64,000 nucleotides of DNA, taken from contig NZ_JABWGO010000004.1 of the NCBI RefSeq assembly GCF_013363995.1, positions 310,001 through 374,000 on the forward strand, in the 5' to 3' direction. The notes below the pieces were generated by a model. The model saw only the letters and a program-made list of their open reading frames with translations, searched no databases and was not told where the DNA came from. Positions 34,228 through 43,552 of this stretch are shown one piece after another. Source of the DNA: Nonomuraea rhodomycinica (lineage in GTDB: Bacteria > Actinomycetota > Actinomycetes > Streptosporangiales > Streptosporangiaceae). Position numbers and translations under genes: made by a program. Each line of letters begins with the position of its first letter. The first letter of the stretch is position 1.

Positions 34228-36000
34228 TCAGCCGTCGCACTTCGGGGCGCAGAGGCGGCGCTCCATGCCCTGGAGGAAGAAGTCACGTACCTGGAGGATG
34301 TTCTCCGCGATGTACGCCTCTCCGCCGGTCGCCTTGGCCAGGGCGTCCATCTGCTTCTTGCCCTTGGGGGCGTCCGGGCCGAACGCGATCAGCAGGATGC
34401 TGACCGGCCGCTTCGGGTTGTAGGTCTTCTTGAGGAACGACAGGATCTCCGCGTTGCCGACGCCGCCGTCGGGGTCGTCGTTGCCGGCGCCGTCCGTGAG
34501 GACGAGGATCGTGTTGATCTTGTCGCCCTGGTACGACTTCGTCATCTCGGTGTAGGCGGCCTTGAGCGTGTCGTTCAGGCCGGTGTCGCCCGTGGCCTTG
34601 GCCTGCACGGTGGCCAGCTGCGTCGCCAGCGCCTCCTTGCGCAGCCGGCCGTCGGTGGTCTCGCTCAGCGGGCCCACCGAGACCATCTCGCGCCAGTCCT
34701 TGCCCTGGCCGTCGAGGTGCGTGGAGAACGCCCACACCCCGATCTCGGAGTCGGCCGGGAACAGGCTCAGCCCCTCGGTGGCGATCCGGGAGATCGCCTG
34801 CATGCGGGTCAGCTGGGTGCCCGGCACGGGCAGCGCCATCGTGCCGGAGACGTCGAGCAGGGTCAGCATGCGGCTGCCCAGGTTGAGCCGCGACCAGGTC
34901 TGGGCCATGCTCGCCACGGTCTTGGGGTCGGGCGCGGCCAGCGGCCGGGACAGGGTCGAGACGAAGCCCTTGCCCTTCGCCAGCACGTCGCCGCCCTTGC
35001 CGTCGGGCGTGCGGAAGCCCTGGTCGCGCAGCGTCCGCTGGGCCGAGCTGGTGGTCAGCTCCTTCTGGAAGGAGGCGGCGGCCTTGCGCACCCCGGGGTC
35101 CTTGGCGAGGACCGTCATCGGGTAGTCCAGGTTGTAGGTCCCCTCGGCGGGATAGAGCGGCACCACCTGCGCGTCGGGGCGCTTGGCGTTGTGGGTGTAG
35201 ACGCTCTGCTCCGAGGCGACGCCGACCGGCACCTTGCTGCCGGACCTCACGGTGAGGCTGGCCAGCAGCGCGCTGGGATCGGAGACGATCTGCCCGGACA
35301 GCTCCTTCAGCGCCCCCACGAGCGCCTTGTCCTGCTTCGCCTTCTTGGCCGAGCCCGCGGCGGCCAGCAGCGCGGCCATGCCCGCGGAGTTCTTCTGCGG
35401 GTCGAGGGCGAGCACGCGGACCTTCTTGCCGGGGCCGTCGGGGTTGGCCACGTTCGCCGCGGCGATCATCCCGGCCCAGCTCGGCTGGAGGCTGGCGGTC
35501 AGCTTGTCGGCCATGCTCTGGGCGGCCACCAGCACGACGGGCGACAGGGCGGCCGAGCCGGACGGCTCGGGCAGCGCGGCGCCCGCCGGGTCGCTGCGCA
35601 GCCTGCCGACGATCAGGCTGGAGTCGGCCACCCACAGGTCGGCCGCCGCCTTGCCGGCGGCCAGCGCGTTGGCCGTGCGGGCGGCGCTCTCCTTGGTGAC
35701 GGTCACCTCGACGCAGCGGCTGTCGATGGAGTGCAGGGCCTTGTTGTAGGTGCCGGCGATCTTGCTGAGGGCCGGCTGGATGTCGGGGGTCGCCACCACG
35801 CGCAGCGCCAGCTTGCCCGCCGAGCAGTCGTGGTCGCGGTTGAAGATGACGAACGCGGCGACGCCCAGCAGCACGGCCATCGCGACCGCCCCGGCGAGGG
35901 GGACGAGCACCCTGCCCCGGCCCCGGGTGGCGCGCCGGCGCGGAGGGGGTTCCTGGGCCTGGTAGCCGCCATCGAACTCGTCTGTGCGGTGTCGCCCCAC
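34228..36000 (-). CDS. Membrane-anchored solute-binding plus VWA-domain protein
   Basis: 590 residues from GTG 36000 (AGAGGAC upstream). Basic N-terminus (PPPRRRATRGRGR), signal-anchor helix (VLVPLAGAVAMAVLLGVAAF), then a periplasmic-binding-protein-like domain (LRVVATPDIQPALSKIAGTY, AADLWVADSS, LSPVVLVAAQSMADKL). The C-terminal half is a von Willebrand A domain: MIDAS DVSGTM (Asp383), with LVLTDGAGND and IAFGPDAPKG. Same strand as the sigma-ZAS gene, which follows 131 bases downstream. This SBP-VWA arrangement recurs in actinomycetes; ligand unknown. Inference: adhesion or sensing at the cell surface. Confidence 0.87.
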   Translation of the reverse strand: MGRHRTDEFDGGYQAQEPPPRRRATRGRGRVLVPLAGAVAMAVLLGVAAFVIFNRDHDCSAGKLALRVVATPDIQPALSKIAGTYNKALHSIDSRCVEVTVTKESAARTANALAAGKAAADLWVADSSLIVGRLRSDPAGAALPEPSGSAALSPVVLVAAQSMADKLTASLQPSWAGMIAAANVANPDGPGKKVRVLALDPQKNSAGMAALLAAAGSAKKAKQDKALVGALKELSGQIVSDPSALLASLTVRSGSKVPVGVASEQSVYTHNAKRPDAQVVPLYPAEGTYNLDYPMTVLAKDPGVRKAAASFQKELTTSSAQRTLRDQGFRTPDGKGGDVLAKGKGFVSTLSRPLAAPDPKTVASMAQTWSRLNLGSRMLTLLDVSGTMALPVPGTQLTRMQAISRIATEGLSLFPADSEIGVWAFSTHLDGQGKDWREMVSVGPLSETTDGRLRKEALATQLATVQAKATGDTGLNDTLKAAYTEMTKSYQGDKINTILVLTDGAGNDDPDGGVGNAEILSFLKKTYNPKRPVSILLIAFGPDAPKGKKQMDALAKATGGEAYIAENILQVRDFFLQGMERRLCAPKCDG

Positions 36001-36135
36001 GATGTCCTCTTTTGGTGTGTTGAGACCTTCCGGAGACCCTGACCGGAGATGCTCCGCAATACCTCCGGAACGATACTCGGTGCGCTCAGTGCGGCAAAAC
36101 AGCGCTTTTGGTGCGGCTATGACGGAGAGTGAACC

Positions 36136-36771
36136 TCAATGGCAGCATCCGTCACCATGCCACGCCCTGCGGCCCTCCCGCACCGCCACGAGCGCGAGCG
36201 TCACCGCCATGACCGGATCCGCCCACCACCAGCCGGCCGCGTTGAGCCACAGCCCGGCCAGCACGCCGCCCGCCATCGCCGCGCAGATGAGGTTCTGCGT
36301 GCCCTCCCCGGCGGTCGCCGGGGACGCCAGCCGCCGGCCCAGCCGGCGCTTGGCGAGCCCCAGCGCGGGCATGCTCACCAGGCTCACCGCCGTGACCGCG
36401 ATCCCCAGCGCCGTCGGCACCGCGCGGTGGCCCGCGTCCAGGTCGTACGCGACATGGAGGACGAGGTACGGCGCCAGCACCCAGAAGCTCACGGCCACCG
36501 CGCGCCGCGCCCGGTGCTCGGCGCCCGGCGACAGGGTCCGCGACCCGGTGAAGCGCCACACCACGATGAGGCTCGCCGCCGCCTCCGCCAGCGCCGAGAA
36601 CCCCCACCCGATCAGCGCCACCGAGTGCGCCCCGAACCCGGCCCACAGGCCGAGCGAGCTCTCCAGGCCGAGCCAGGCCAGGGTCGCCACCGACAGCGCC
36701 CGCGCCGACCGCGCCGCGCGCAGCCACTCTGCCGACGCGGCCGGATGCGTGTGAACCCGCTGGTCAGGCAC
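36136..36771 (-). CDS. Cation transporter (short CDF-type)
   Basis: 211 residues from GTG 36771; about six membrane helices. ESSLGLWAGFGAHSVALIGW and WWWADPVMAVTLALVAVREG resemble CDF efflux proteins, which use Asp/His in helices 2 and 5 for Zn or Co; here the Asp of helix 5 (WADP) is present. Shorter than classic CDF proteins (~300) and lacking the cytoplasmic C-terminal domain. C-terminus is HGDGCCH, a possible metal site. Metal and direction unknown. Confidence 0.8.
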   Translation of the reverse strand: MPDQRVHTHPAASAEWLRAARSARALSVATLAWLGLESSLGLWAGFGAHSVALIGWGFSALAEAAASLIVVWRFTGSRTLSPGAEHRARRAVAVSFWVLAPYLVLHVAYDLDAGHRAVPTALGIAVTAVSLVSMPALGLAKRRLGRRLASPATAGEGTQNLICAAMAGGVLAGLWLNAAGWWWADPVMAVTLALVAVREGRRAWHGDGCCH

Positions 36772-37006
36772 CTTGACCCTCCGAATCCCCGACGTCGTCC
36801 GGCCGCCGGCAGCGGTACGTACCCTATCTGTAACCCTCCGTGATCCCGGTGGCGCGGGGCAAAGGTCGGCCGGGTAATCTTCAATGATCGCTTACCGGAC
36901 GGCGATTCCGGGGATCACTCCCCGCGTCGCCGGGTCGCCGGGTCGCCCTGGCCGGACCGATCCGGGCCACGGGAATCGCGGGGACTCACGGGAGGACTGA
37001 CAGGCC

Positions 37007-37783
37007 GTGCCGTTCACACCGAGCCACATCGCGGCGGTGCTTCCACTGGCGTCGTCGTCGCGCGTCCGCAAGGTGCTCGACCCCTGGGCGCTGGCCATCG
37101 GCGCCATGGTGCCCGACCTGCCGATCTTCCTGCCGTTCCTGCCCGACTACAGCGACTGGCACTCGCTGCGCGGCGTGCTGACCATCGACACCGTGGCCGT
37201 GCTCGTGCTGCTCCTCCTGTTCCACGTCGTGATGCGGGACCCGCTGATCTCCCTGCTGCCGCCGGCGCTCGCCGGCCGCGCCGCCACCCTCCTGCCGTCG
37301 TGGCGCGGCTTCCGGCTGCTGCCCGTCGTCCTCGGGGCGATGACCGGCGCGGCCAGCCACGTCCTGTGGGACTCCTTCACCCACGCCCGCGGCCCGGAGC
37401 GCTGGGGTCCCTGGCTGGAGGTGTCGGTCTTCGGCGTGATCAGGCTGTTCCGGCTGCTCCAGTACGGCTCGTCGGTCGTCGGGCTGGCCGTGGTCGTGTG
37501 GTGGGCCTGGCGGCGCCTGTCGCGGATCACCGCCGTCGCCCCGCCGGAGCGGCTGGTCATCCCGTCCGGCGTGCGCTTCTACGTCCTCGGCGCGGCCTCG
37601 GTCGGCACGATCGCCGGGGCGCTGCTGTGGCCGGTCGTCGATCCGCCGTCGCCCCAGCTGGGCCTGCCCAGCGTCATCACCAAGGTCGGCGCCGGCACCC
37701 TGGTCGGCCTCGGCCTGGTGCTCCTGTGTTACGCGGTGGTCTGGCAGGTCACGCGGCGCATGGCAGTATCAGAAGGTGCTTGA
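37007..37783 (+). CDS. DUF4184 membrane protein
   Basis: 258 residues from GTG 37007. Begins MPFTPSHIAAVLPL and continues with AIGAMVPDLPIFLPFLP and GAASHVLWDSFTH, the DUF4184 pattern of conserved His/Asp in membrane helices (related to metal-dependent membrane hydrolases by pattern only). About six helices. Its last bases overlap the TrmH gene start by 8. Function unknown. Confidence 0.88.
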   Translation: MPFTPSHIAAVLPLASSSRVRKVLDPWALAIGAMVPDLPIFLPFLPDYSDWHSLRGVLTIDTVAVLVLLLLFHVVMRDPLISLLPPALAGRAATLLPSWRGFRLLPVVLGAMTGAASHVLWDSFTHARGPERWGPWLEVSVFGVIRLFRLLQYGSSVVGLAVVVWWAWRRLSRITAVAPPERLVIPSGVRFYVLGAASVGTIAGALLWPVVDPPSPQLGLPSVITKVGAGTLVGLGLVLLCYAVVWQVTRRMAVSEGA

Positions 37784-38597
37784 GTACGTGACCGACGCGG
37801 CGGACCCGCGCCTGGCCGACTACACCCGGCTGCGCGACGTGGAGCTGCGCAAGAGCCTCGAAGCCTCCCGTGGGCTGTTCCTGGCCGAGGGGGAGAAGGT
37901 CATCCGGCGCGCGATCGGCGCCGGCTACCCGATCCGCTCCGTCCTGACCACGCGCCGCTGGCTGGAGTCGCTGGCGGACGTGCTCGGGGACGCGCTCGTG
38001 TACGTGGTCAGCGACGAGCTCATGTCGGGGATCGCCGGCTTCCAGGTGCACCGGGGGGCTCTGGCCTCGATGGCCCGCCTTCCGCTGCCGTCGATGGAGA
38101 GCGTCCTGGAGGGGGGCTCGTCCGGGCGCGTGCTCGTCCTGGAGGACCTCGTCGACCACTCGAACGTCGGCGCCATCTTCAGGTGCGCCGCGGCGCTGGG
38201 GGTGGACGGGATCATCCTGTCTCCTCGGTGCGCCGATCCGCTGTACCGCCGTGCCGTGAAGGTGTCGATGGGGGCGGTGTTCTCGATCCCGTACGCGCGG
38301 ATGGACGACTGGTTCACCGGGCTGGAGGAGATCCGGAAGGCGGGCTACCAGACGCTCGCCCTGACCCCTGACCAGTCGGTCACCCCGCTCGACGAGGTGA
38401 AGATGACCGACCGGGTGGCGCTGCTGCTCGGGTCGGAAGGAGACGGGCTGTCGTCGCGGTGGCTGGAGGAGGCCGACGAGGCGGTGTGCATCCCGATGAG
38501 CCCGACCGCGATGGCCGCCGGGGTGGACTCGCTCAACGTGGTGGCTGCGGCTGCCATCGCCTGCCACGGTTTGATGAGAAACAGCGCCAGGCCCTAG
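37776..38597 (+). CDS. TrmH/SpoU-family RNA 2'-O-methyltransferase
   Basis: 273 residues; start GTG 37776 overlaps DUF4184, with GTG 37788 an alternative. SPOUT motifs: motif 1 LEDLVDHSNVGAIFRCAAAL, motif 2 LLLGSEGDGLSSRW, motif 3 IPMSPTAMAAGVDSLNVVAA. N-terminal substrate-binding part starts VTDAADPRLADYTRLRDVEL. Established: these knotted SAM-dependent enzymes methylate ribose in tRNA or rRNA. Homologues of this type may also act in antibiotic self-resistance, but nothing here supports that. Confidence 0.93.
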   Translation: MLEYVTDAADPRLADYTRLRDVELRKSLEASRGLFLAEGEKVIRRAIGAGYPIRSVLTTRRWLESLADVLGDALVYVVSDELMSGIAGFQVHRGALASMARLPLPSMESVLEGGSSGRVLVLEDLVDHSNVGAIFRCAAALGVDGIILSPRCADPLYRRAVKVSMGAVFSIPYARMDDWFTGLEEIRKAGYQTLALTPDQSVTPLDEVKMTDRVALLLGSEGDGLSSRWLEEADEAVCIPMSPTAMAAGVDSLNVVAAAAIACHGLMRNSARP

Positions 38598-38681
38598 CTG
38601 GGCACATGCCGGGGTCCTCGCCACTTCAGCCAGTGAACCAAGGTCACCGGGGGCGTGGAGCAAGATATCCGACCTGTGGTG

Positions 38682-39010
38682 TCAGGGCGAGGGCAACTCT
38701 ACGCGGCGTCCCAAGCCGAACTCTTCAGCTTCGTCGTCGGCGACGACAGCAAACACACCGTTGGGCACCCATCGAGTGCCGCCACGCGAGAGGCGACAGC
38801 CAGAAGAGCATCTTCGGCAGCACCAGCGATGAAGAAGACGTAAACCTCTGCAAACTCCTCGCCGTCGTCGAACACCTTGGCGTGCCCCTGTTGCTCCATC
38901 TCGAACAAGAACTCTTCGATCTCGTCGATCCAGGGAAACGGAGGCGCGTAATCGGGACCTCCTGGGGATTCCTGCAACGGAACGTGGATCTCAACAACCG
39001 TGTCCGGCAT
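38682..39010 (-). pseudogene. Frameshifted small acidic protein gene
   Basis: From ATG 39010 the frame reads MPDTVVEIHVPLQESPGGPD, then PFPWIDEIEEFLFEMEQQGH and VYVFFIAGAAEDALLAVASR. At the CCC run 38768-38770 the sense continues in another frame: VPNGVFAVVADDEAEEFGLG, ending RRVELPSP with TGA at 38682-38684. One missing base joins the two into a ~109-residue acidic protein of even composition. As it stands the first frame ends in an unrelated tail (CPTVCLLSSP) at 38699. The shift could be a real mutation or a sequence error in a short G-run. Function unknown. Confidence 0.7.
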
Positions 39011-39170
39011 GTGCCTATGGTGCACCATCGAGCGCGTGGGCGAGGTAGGCAGCGACCTCCGCATTGGGGAGGGAGACACCTGCGTTCCTTCGCAGGATGA
39101 GCGGGTGCCTGATGCGCCCTCTTCGCGCTAGGCCCTGGGCAGAGGTTTGCTTCCGCGGCACGATGGGACG

Positions 39171-41849
39171 GTGACGGGTTCTTCCCCGGAGAAGACTCCT
39201 GAGGGTGCGCTGGTGAAGCGCGGCCGGGCGCAGACGTTAGCTCGGGCTGGGGCGGCGGTGTCCTTGGTATCGGTGGGGACGGGGCTGGTCGGGTTCTTCT
39301 TCGCTGACCCTCTGCACCTTCCGCCTGAAGTGCTGGACGTCCTCGACAAACGGGCCAGTGTGGTGAGCATGGCGGTCGGAGCATTGTTGGGCGGCGCGGC
39401 ATTGTGGATGCAGCTACGCGCTCTCGGGCCTTCAGCGGATGCTTCACCGCCCACATCTTCAGTGGCGGGTTCGTCGGTGATCGATGATCACGTGTCAGGC
39501 GGCATGGTCATGGCTCCGGCGATGACCGGTGACGGAGCAGTCGCGATTACCGGCGGCTTCGTGGGCACGGTTGGCGGTGTGCATCTGCCAGCGCGCCCGC
39601 CGGTGGATACCCGCCCGGTGCAGCTGGCTCCGCGCCCACCGCAGTTAGCCGGACGTGATGAGGTCCTAGCTGATCTCCATGAGCGATTGTCGGCTGCCGA
39701 GGCTCTACCGTGCCTGGTCGCCGTACACGGATTGGGCGGGGTCTGCAAGACCAGCGTTGTCGCCGAGTACGGTCACCGCTACCAACATGCCTATGAGCTG
39801 GTATGGCAGGTGGCGGCTGAGGATGAGGCCGTGTTGTCGGCTGCGTTCGCCGATCTGGCCGCTCTACTCGGGCTACGCCCGCCAGGCGAGACGGCCGATC
39901 CGGTGCGCCAGGTCCACGCCGCGCTGGCCGCTCGTCCCTGTCGATGGCTGCTGATCTTGGACAACGCCCCCGACGCCGAAGCCCTCCGAGGCTTCCTGCC
40001 GCCCGCCGGCAACGGACACGTCCTGATCACTAGCCGTTCCGGCCACTGGCCCCCGAAGCACGGAATGGAACTGCCGATACTTGAGGCCGCGTCTGCCACA
40101 GCCTTCCTGCTCGATCGCAGTGGTGACCATGACGAGGATGCCGCCGCCGCTCTGGTGGACGAGTTGGGCGCGCTACCGCTGGCGCTGGAGCAGGCCGGCG
40201 CGTACATCTCCGACTCGGGCATCACCCTGGCCGAGTATCTCGGTCTGCTGCGCGACAGGCGCGCCGACCTGCTCGACCAGGGGCAAGCGTGGGGTTACGA
40301 GCAGCGGGTCGCCTCTACCTGGCGTCTGGCCTTTGACCGCCTGACCCAGACCAGCCCGCAAGCGATCGCGCTGCTGCGGTTGCTGGCCTGCTACGCACCG
40401 GAGGCCGTCCCCTACCGGCTGCTGCTCGCCCCGACCGACCGGTTCAATCCCCAGGGCCTGCTCGACAGCGGCAGCGATGGCATCACCGAGCCGCTCGCAT
40501 TGCCTCACGGCGACCTGGCAGTCAACGCAGCGGTAACGGCGCTGCGCCGGTACTGCCTCATCAACCGGCCCGTTGGCGGAACGGTATCGGTGCACCGCCT
40601 GGTCCAAGCCGTCACTCTCGACCAGCTCACCCCGGACCAGCGCGACATCTGGCGGTGCGCCGCCGGGGCTCTCCTGACAGCCGTCATACCCGAACGGCCG
40701 GACGAGCCGGGCACATGGCCACGGTTCGCCCAACTTCTACCGCACGCTCGCGCCGTCCTACCCCTCAGCTCGCCAGCCCTGTTCGCTATGACGCAATTCC
40801 TCGGTTTCAGCGGGGACTACCGCACTGCCAGGACTTTGTGCCAGCAGATACATGACAGCGAGCTCACGCGCCTTGGGCCGGAGCACCCACAGACTCTGTC
40901 CGTCCGATGCCGTCTGGGTCGTTGGACGGGACAGGCCGGGAACGCGGCTGCCGCCCGCAACCAACTCACTGCCCTGATTCCTGTAGTCGAACGCGTCCTC
41001 GGCGGCGAGCACTCGGAAACCTTGACCGCTCGGCATGACTTCGCTCATTGGACGGGTGAGGCTGGGGATCCGGCGGGCGCTCGCGACCAGCTCGCCGCCC
41101 TTCTCCCTGTGCGGGAGCGGGTTCTGGGAGCTGAGCATCCCGACACGCTGGCCACGCGAAGCCAACTCGCCCACTGGACTGGACAGGCCGGGAATTCGAT
41201 CACCGCTCGCGACCAGTTCACCGTTCTTCTCCCCGTACGCGAGCGCCTGTTAGGAGCCGAGCACCCCGAAACGTTGATCACGCGAAGCCAACTCGCCCGT
41301 TGGACGGGACAGGCGGGAGACGCGACCGCGGCGCGTGACCAGTTCGCGGCCTTGCTGCCTGTACGCGAGCGCGTCCTCGGTGCCGAGCACCCATCCACAT
41401 TGGCGACCCGGCACAACCTTGCCCGTTGGACGGGGCAGGCGGGAGACGCAACGGCGGCGCGCGACCAGCTCGCCGCCGTGCTGCCTGTACGTGAGCGTGT
41501 CCTGGGCGCCGAGCACCCGTCCACGCTCGTCACTCGGCACAACCTCGCTTACTGGACAGGGAAAGCGGGGGATGCGGCCAGTGCCCGGGACCAGTTCGCC
41601 ACCCTGCTTCCCTTATATGAGCGCGTCATGGGTGCCAAGCACCGCCATACCCTGGCGACCCGGCACCAACTCGCGGGCTGGACGGGGGAGGCAGGGGATG
41701 CGGCGACTGCTCGCGACCAGTTCGCTACCTTGCTACTCGTACGGGAGCGCCTTCTAGGAGTCGAGCATCCGTCTTGCGTGGCCAACCGACACGACCTCAT
41801 CTACTGGTCGGAACGCGCTCGGACATGGCCAGGAGTACACGGCTCTTAA
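39171..41849 (+). CDS. Membrane STAND (NB-ARC-like) NTPase with TPR repeats
   Basis: About 892 residues from GTG 39171 (TTG 39147 possible). Two N-terminal membrane segments (26-45, 62-82), then an NB-ARC-like NTPase starting QLAGRDEVLADLHERL. Walker A reads VHGLGGVCKTS: Cys192 replaces the Gly before Lys193. Walker B WLLILDN, LITSR sensor, and LGALPLALEQAGAYI (GxP) are clear. The last ~320 residues are about eight 42-residue TPR units (ERVLGAEHPSTLATRHNLA). Three TTA codons (39237, 39645, 41250) and lower GC suggest transfer. STAND proteins act in signalling or phage defence. The stop TAA straddles the IS junction, but the pre-insertion sequence also stops there (TAG). Confidence 0.88.
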   Translation: MTGSSPEKTPEGALVKRGRAQTLARAGAAVSLVSVGTGLVGFFFADPLHLPPEVLDVLDKRASVVSMAVGALLGGAALWMQLRALGPSADASPPTSSVAGSSVIDDHVSGGMVMAPAMTGDGAVAITGGFVGTVGGVHLPARPPVDTRPVQLAPRPPQLAGRDEVLADLHERLSAAEALPCLVAVHGLGGVCKTSVVAEYGHRYQHAYELVWQVAAEDEAVLSAAFADLAALLGLRPPGETADPVRQVHAALAARPCRWLLILDNAPDAEALRGFLPPAGNGHVLITSRSGHWPPKHGMELPILEAASATAFLLDRSGDHDEDAAAALVDELGALPLALEQAGAYISDSGITLAEYLGLLRDRRADLLDQGQAWGYEQRVASTWRLAFDRLTQTSPQAIALLRLLACYAPEAVPYRLLLAPTDRFNPQGLLDSGSDGITEPLALPHGDLAVNAAVTALRRYCLINRPVGGTVSVHRLVQAVTLDQLTPDQRDIWRCAAGALLTAVIPERPDEPGTWPRFAQLLPHARAVLPLSSPALFAMTQFLGFSGDYRTARTLCQQIHDSELTRLGPEHPQTLSVRCRLGRWTGQAGNAAAARNQLTALIPVVERVLGGEHSETLTARHDFAHWTGEAGDPAGARDQLAALLPVRERVLGAEHPDTLATRSQLAHWTGQAGNSITARDQFTVLLPVRERLLGAEHPETLITRSQLARWTGQAGDATAARDQFAALLPVRERVLGAEHPSTLATRHNLARWTGQAGDATAARDQLAAVLPVRERVLGAEHPSTLVTRHNLAYWTGKAGDAASARDQFATLLPLYERVMGAKHRHTLATRHQLAGWTGEAGDAATARDQFATLLLVRERLLGVEHPSCVANRHDLIYWSERARTWPGVHGS

Positions 41850-42736
41850 AGCGCCTAACAGAATGATCTTTGTTGTGCTTTGATCTCTCGCTGTAGCCGA
41901 GCGAGAGGGGCGTGGGTGGCCAAGCTGAAGCCGTGGGAGGTCAGCGACGAGCTCTGGGCGTTGATCGAGCCGTTGTTGCCGCAGCGTCAGCGGCGCTTTC
42001 GGCATCCGGGACGCAAGCGGCTGGATGACCGGCTGGCCTTGCAGGGCATCTTGTTCGTGCTGCACACCGGGATCGCCTGGGAGCACCTGCCCCAAGAGCT
42101 CGGCTACGGCTCGGGCATGACGTGCTGGCGGCGGCTGGCCGAGTGGAACAAGGCCGGCGTCTGGCAGCGGCTGCACGAGGTGCTGCTCGATCGGCTACGG
42201 GCCGCCGACGCACTCGACTTCTCCCGCGCTGCGGTGGACTCCTCGCAGATCAGAGCGTTAAAAGGGGGGCGCAGACCGGCCCGTCCCCGGTCGATCGAGG
42301 ACGGCCCGGCAGCAAGCACCACCTGATCACCGAGGCCACCGGCATCCCGCTCGCCATCATCTTGACCGGCGCCAACCGCAACGACGTCACCCAGCTGCGC
42401 CCGCTGCTGGATGCGATCCCGAAGGTGCGCGGCAAGCGCGGCCGGCCCCGCCAGCGCCCCGACGTGGTGCTCGCCGATCGCGGCTACGACCACGACAAGT
42501 ACCGCCGGCTGGTGCGTGAGCTACAGATCCGGCCGCTGATCGCCCGCCGCGGCACCGAGCACGGCTCCGGCCTGGGCAAACAGCGATGGGTCGTGGAGCA
42601 GACCTTCGCCCTGCTGCACGCCTTCCGCCGCTTGCGCATCCGCTGGGAAGTCCGAGCCGACATTCACGAGGCCTTCCTCAAGCTGGCGTGCGCGCTGATC
42701 TGCTGGCGGCGTCTCACCTCATTGCGTTAGCTGCTC
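41849..42736 (+). mobile_element. IS5-family (IS427-like) insertion sequence
   Basis: 888 bp with 18-bp imperfect inverted ends: AAGCGCCTAACAGAATGA (41849-41866) and the complement of 42719-42736 (GAGCAGCTAACGCAATGA), 13 of 18 matching. Flanked by TTA on both sides (41846-41848, 42737-42739), the TNA target expected for the IS427 group. Contains one transposase made by frameshifting. Appears complete. Confidence 0.88.
41916..42730 (+). CDS. IS5-family transposase (programmed -1 frameshift)
   Basis: First frame from GTG 41916 (GAGAGGGG upstream): VAKLKPWEVSDELWALIEPL, GILFVLHTGIAWEHLPQELG and the first DDE Asp region VDSSQIRALKGG. The second frame continues AQTGPSPVDRGRPGSKHHLI, VLADRGYDHDKYRRLVREL and QRWVVEQTFALLHAFRR (DDE Glu), ending at 42730. 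The change lies at AAAA-GGGGGG (42260-42269): slipping back one base joins RALKGG to AQTGPS, matching related single-frame transposases. The slippery site includes a TTA codon (42258). Inference: active by programmed frameshifting. Confidence 0.85.
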
Positions 42737-42739
42737 TTA

Positions 42740-43454
42740 GAGCCCGTGTACAAACTGATCGTCAGGTTGATTTGGGAGCTGCGGATCGTGCGAGTCGTCG
42801 TCCCATGAGGATGATCAGCGTCGCGGTCTTGGATGCTGGCGGCGGTGACGATGACGACCAGCAGCAGGCTCAGGGTGTCCACGATGACGTGTCGCTTGGT
42901 GCCCTGCACCTTTTTGGCCGCGTCGTATCCGCGCGAGGTGGCGGCGACGGTCTCGGCGGCCCGCAGTGACTGCGAATCGATGATCCCCGCGCTGGGTTCC
43001 GGCTCGCGCCCGTCGGCAATCCGGACCTGTTCGCGCAGGTCATTGTGGAGGGCGTAGAGATCCCCGTCCTGCCACCAGCGGGTGAAGGTCGCGTGGACGG
43101 TGCGCCAGGGCACCAGGAAGTCGGCGGGCAGATCGCGCCACTTGCAGCCGTTGTCGACCACGTACCGGATGGCACCATGATCAGGCGACGGCAGTACTTC
43201 TCGGATCGTCCGCCGTTGCCGGTCAGCCAGGCCGGTCGAGGCATCAGTGGCTCGATGACCTGCCATTCCTCGTCACAGCGATGGGGCCGGTGGCGTACAA
43301 CGGCGGCAGACCTTCCGGTTGGTGGCGTGGTTGGGCTAATCACCGTTGCTACCGGAATGTCTCTCTATGTCGCAGACCATTCGCGCTGCGTCACGATTTC
43401 ACCCGATATTGGCCCCACGCAGCAAGCGCAGGGATCAGTTTGTACACGGGGCAC
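42740..43454 (-). mobile_element. Internally deleted IS5-family copy (left flank of composite)
   Basis: 715 bp with inverted ends GAGCCCGTGTACAAACTGATC (42740-42760, one base over a 20-mer shared core) and GATCAGTTTGTACACGGGGC at the right. Outside flanks differ (TTA left, TGA right), so this copy shows no target duplication of its own, unlike the whole composite. Confidence 0.78.
42762..43304 (-). pseudogene. IS5-family transposase remnant
   Basis: Minus strand: RHRPHRCDEEWQVIEPLMPR and RSEKYCRRLIM, then a -1 frameshift near 43172-43176, then AIRYVVDNGCKWRDLPADF, WRTVHATFTRWWQDGDLY, IIDSQSLRAAETVAATSRGY and KRHVIVDTLSLLLVVIVTAA. After SIQDRD the middle and second catalytic regions are missing; the sequence jumps out of frame to the last codons (IILMGRRLARSAAPKST, stop at 42762-42764). 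Non-functional. Confidence 0.85.
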
Positions 43455-43552
43455 TGAAGGACGCCGGCGACGGCGAACATGCCGCGGGCGGGCGCTCGAA
43501 CGATGGGACGTTCACGGGAAGAAAGATCATCCTAACCACGACATGATCCCTG

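Noticed and set aside
39171..41849. STAND gene truncated by the IS
   Set aside because: The reconstructed pre-insertion sequence stops at the same codon position (TAG).
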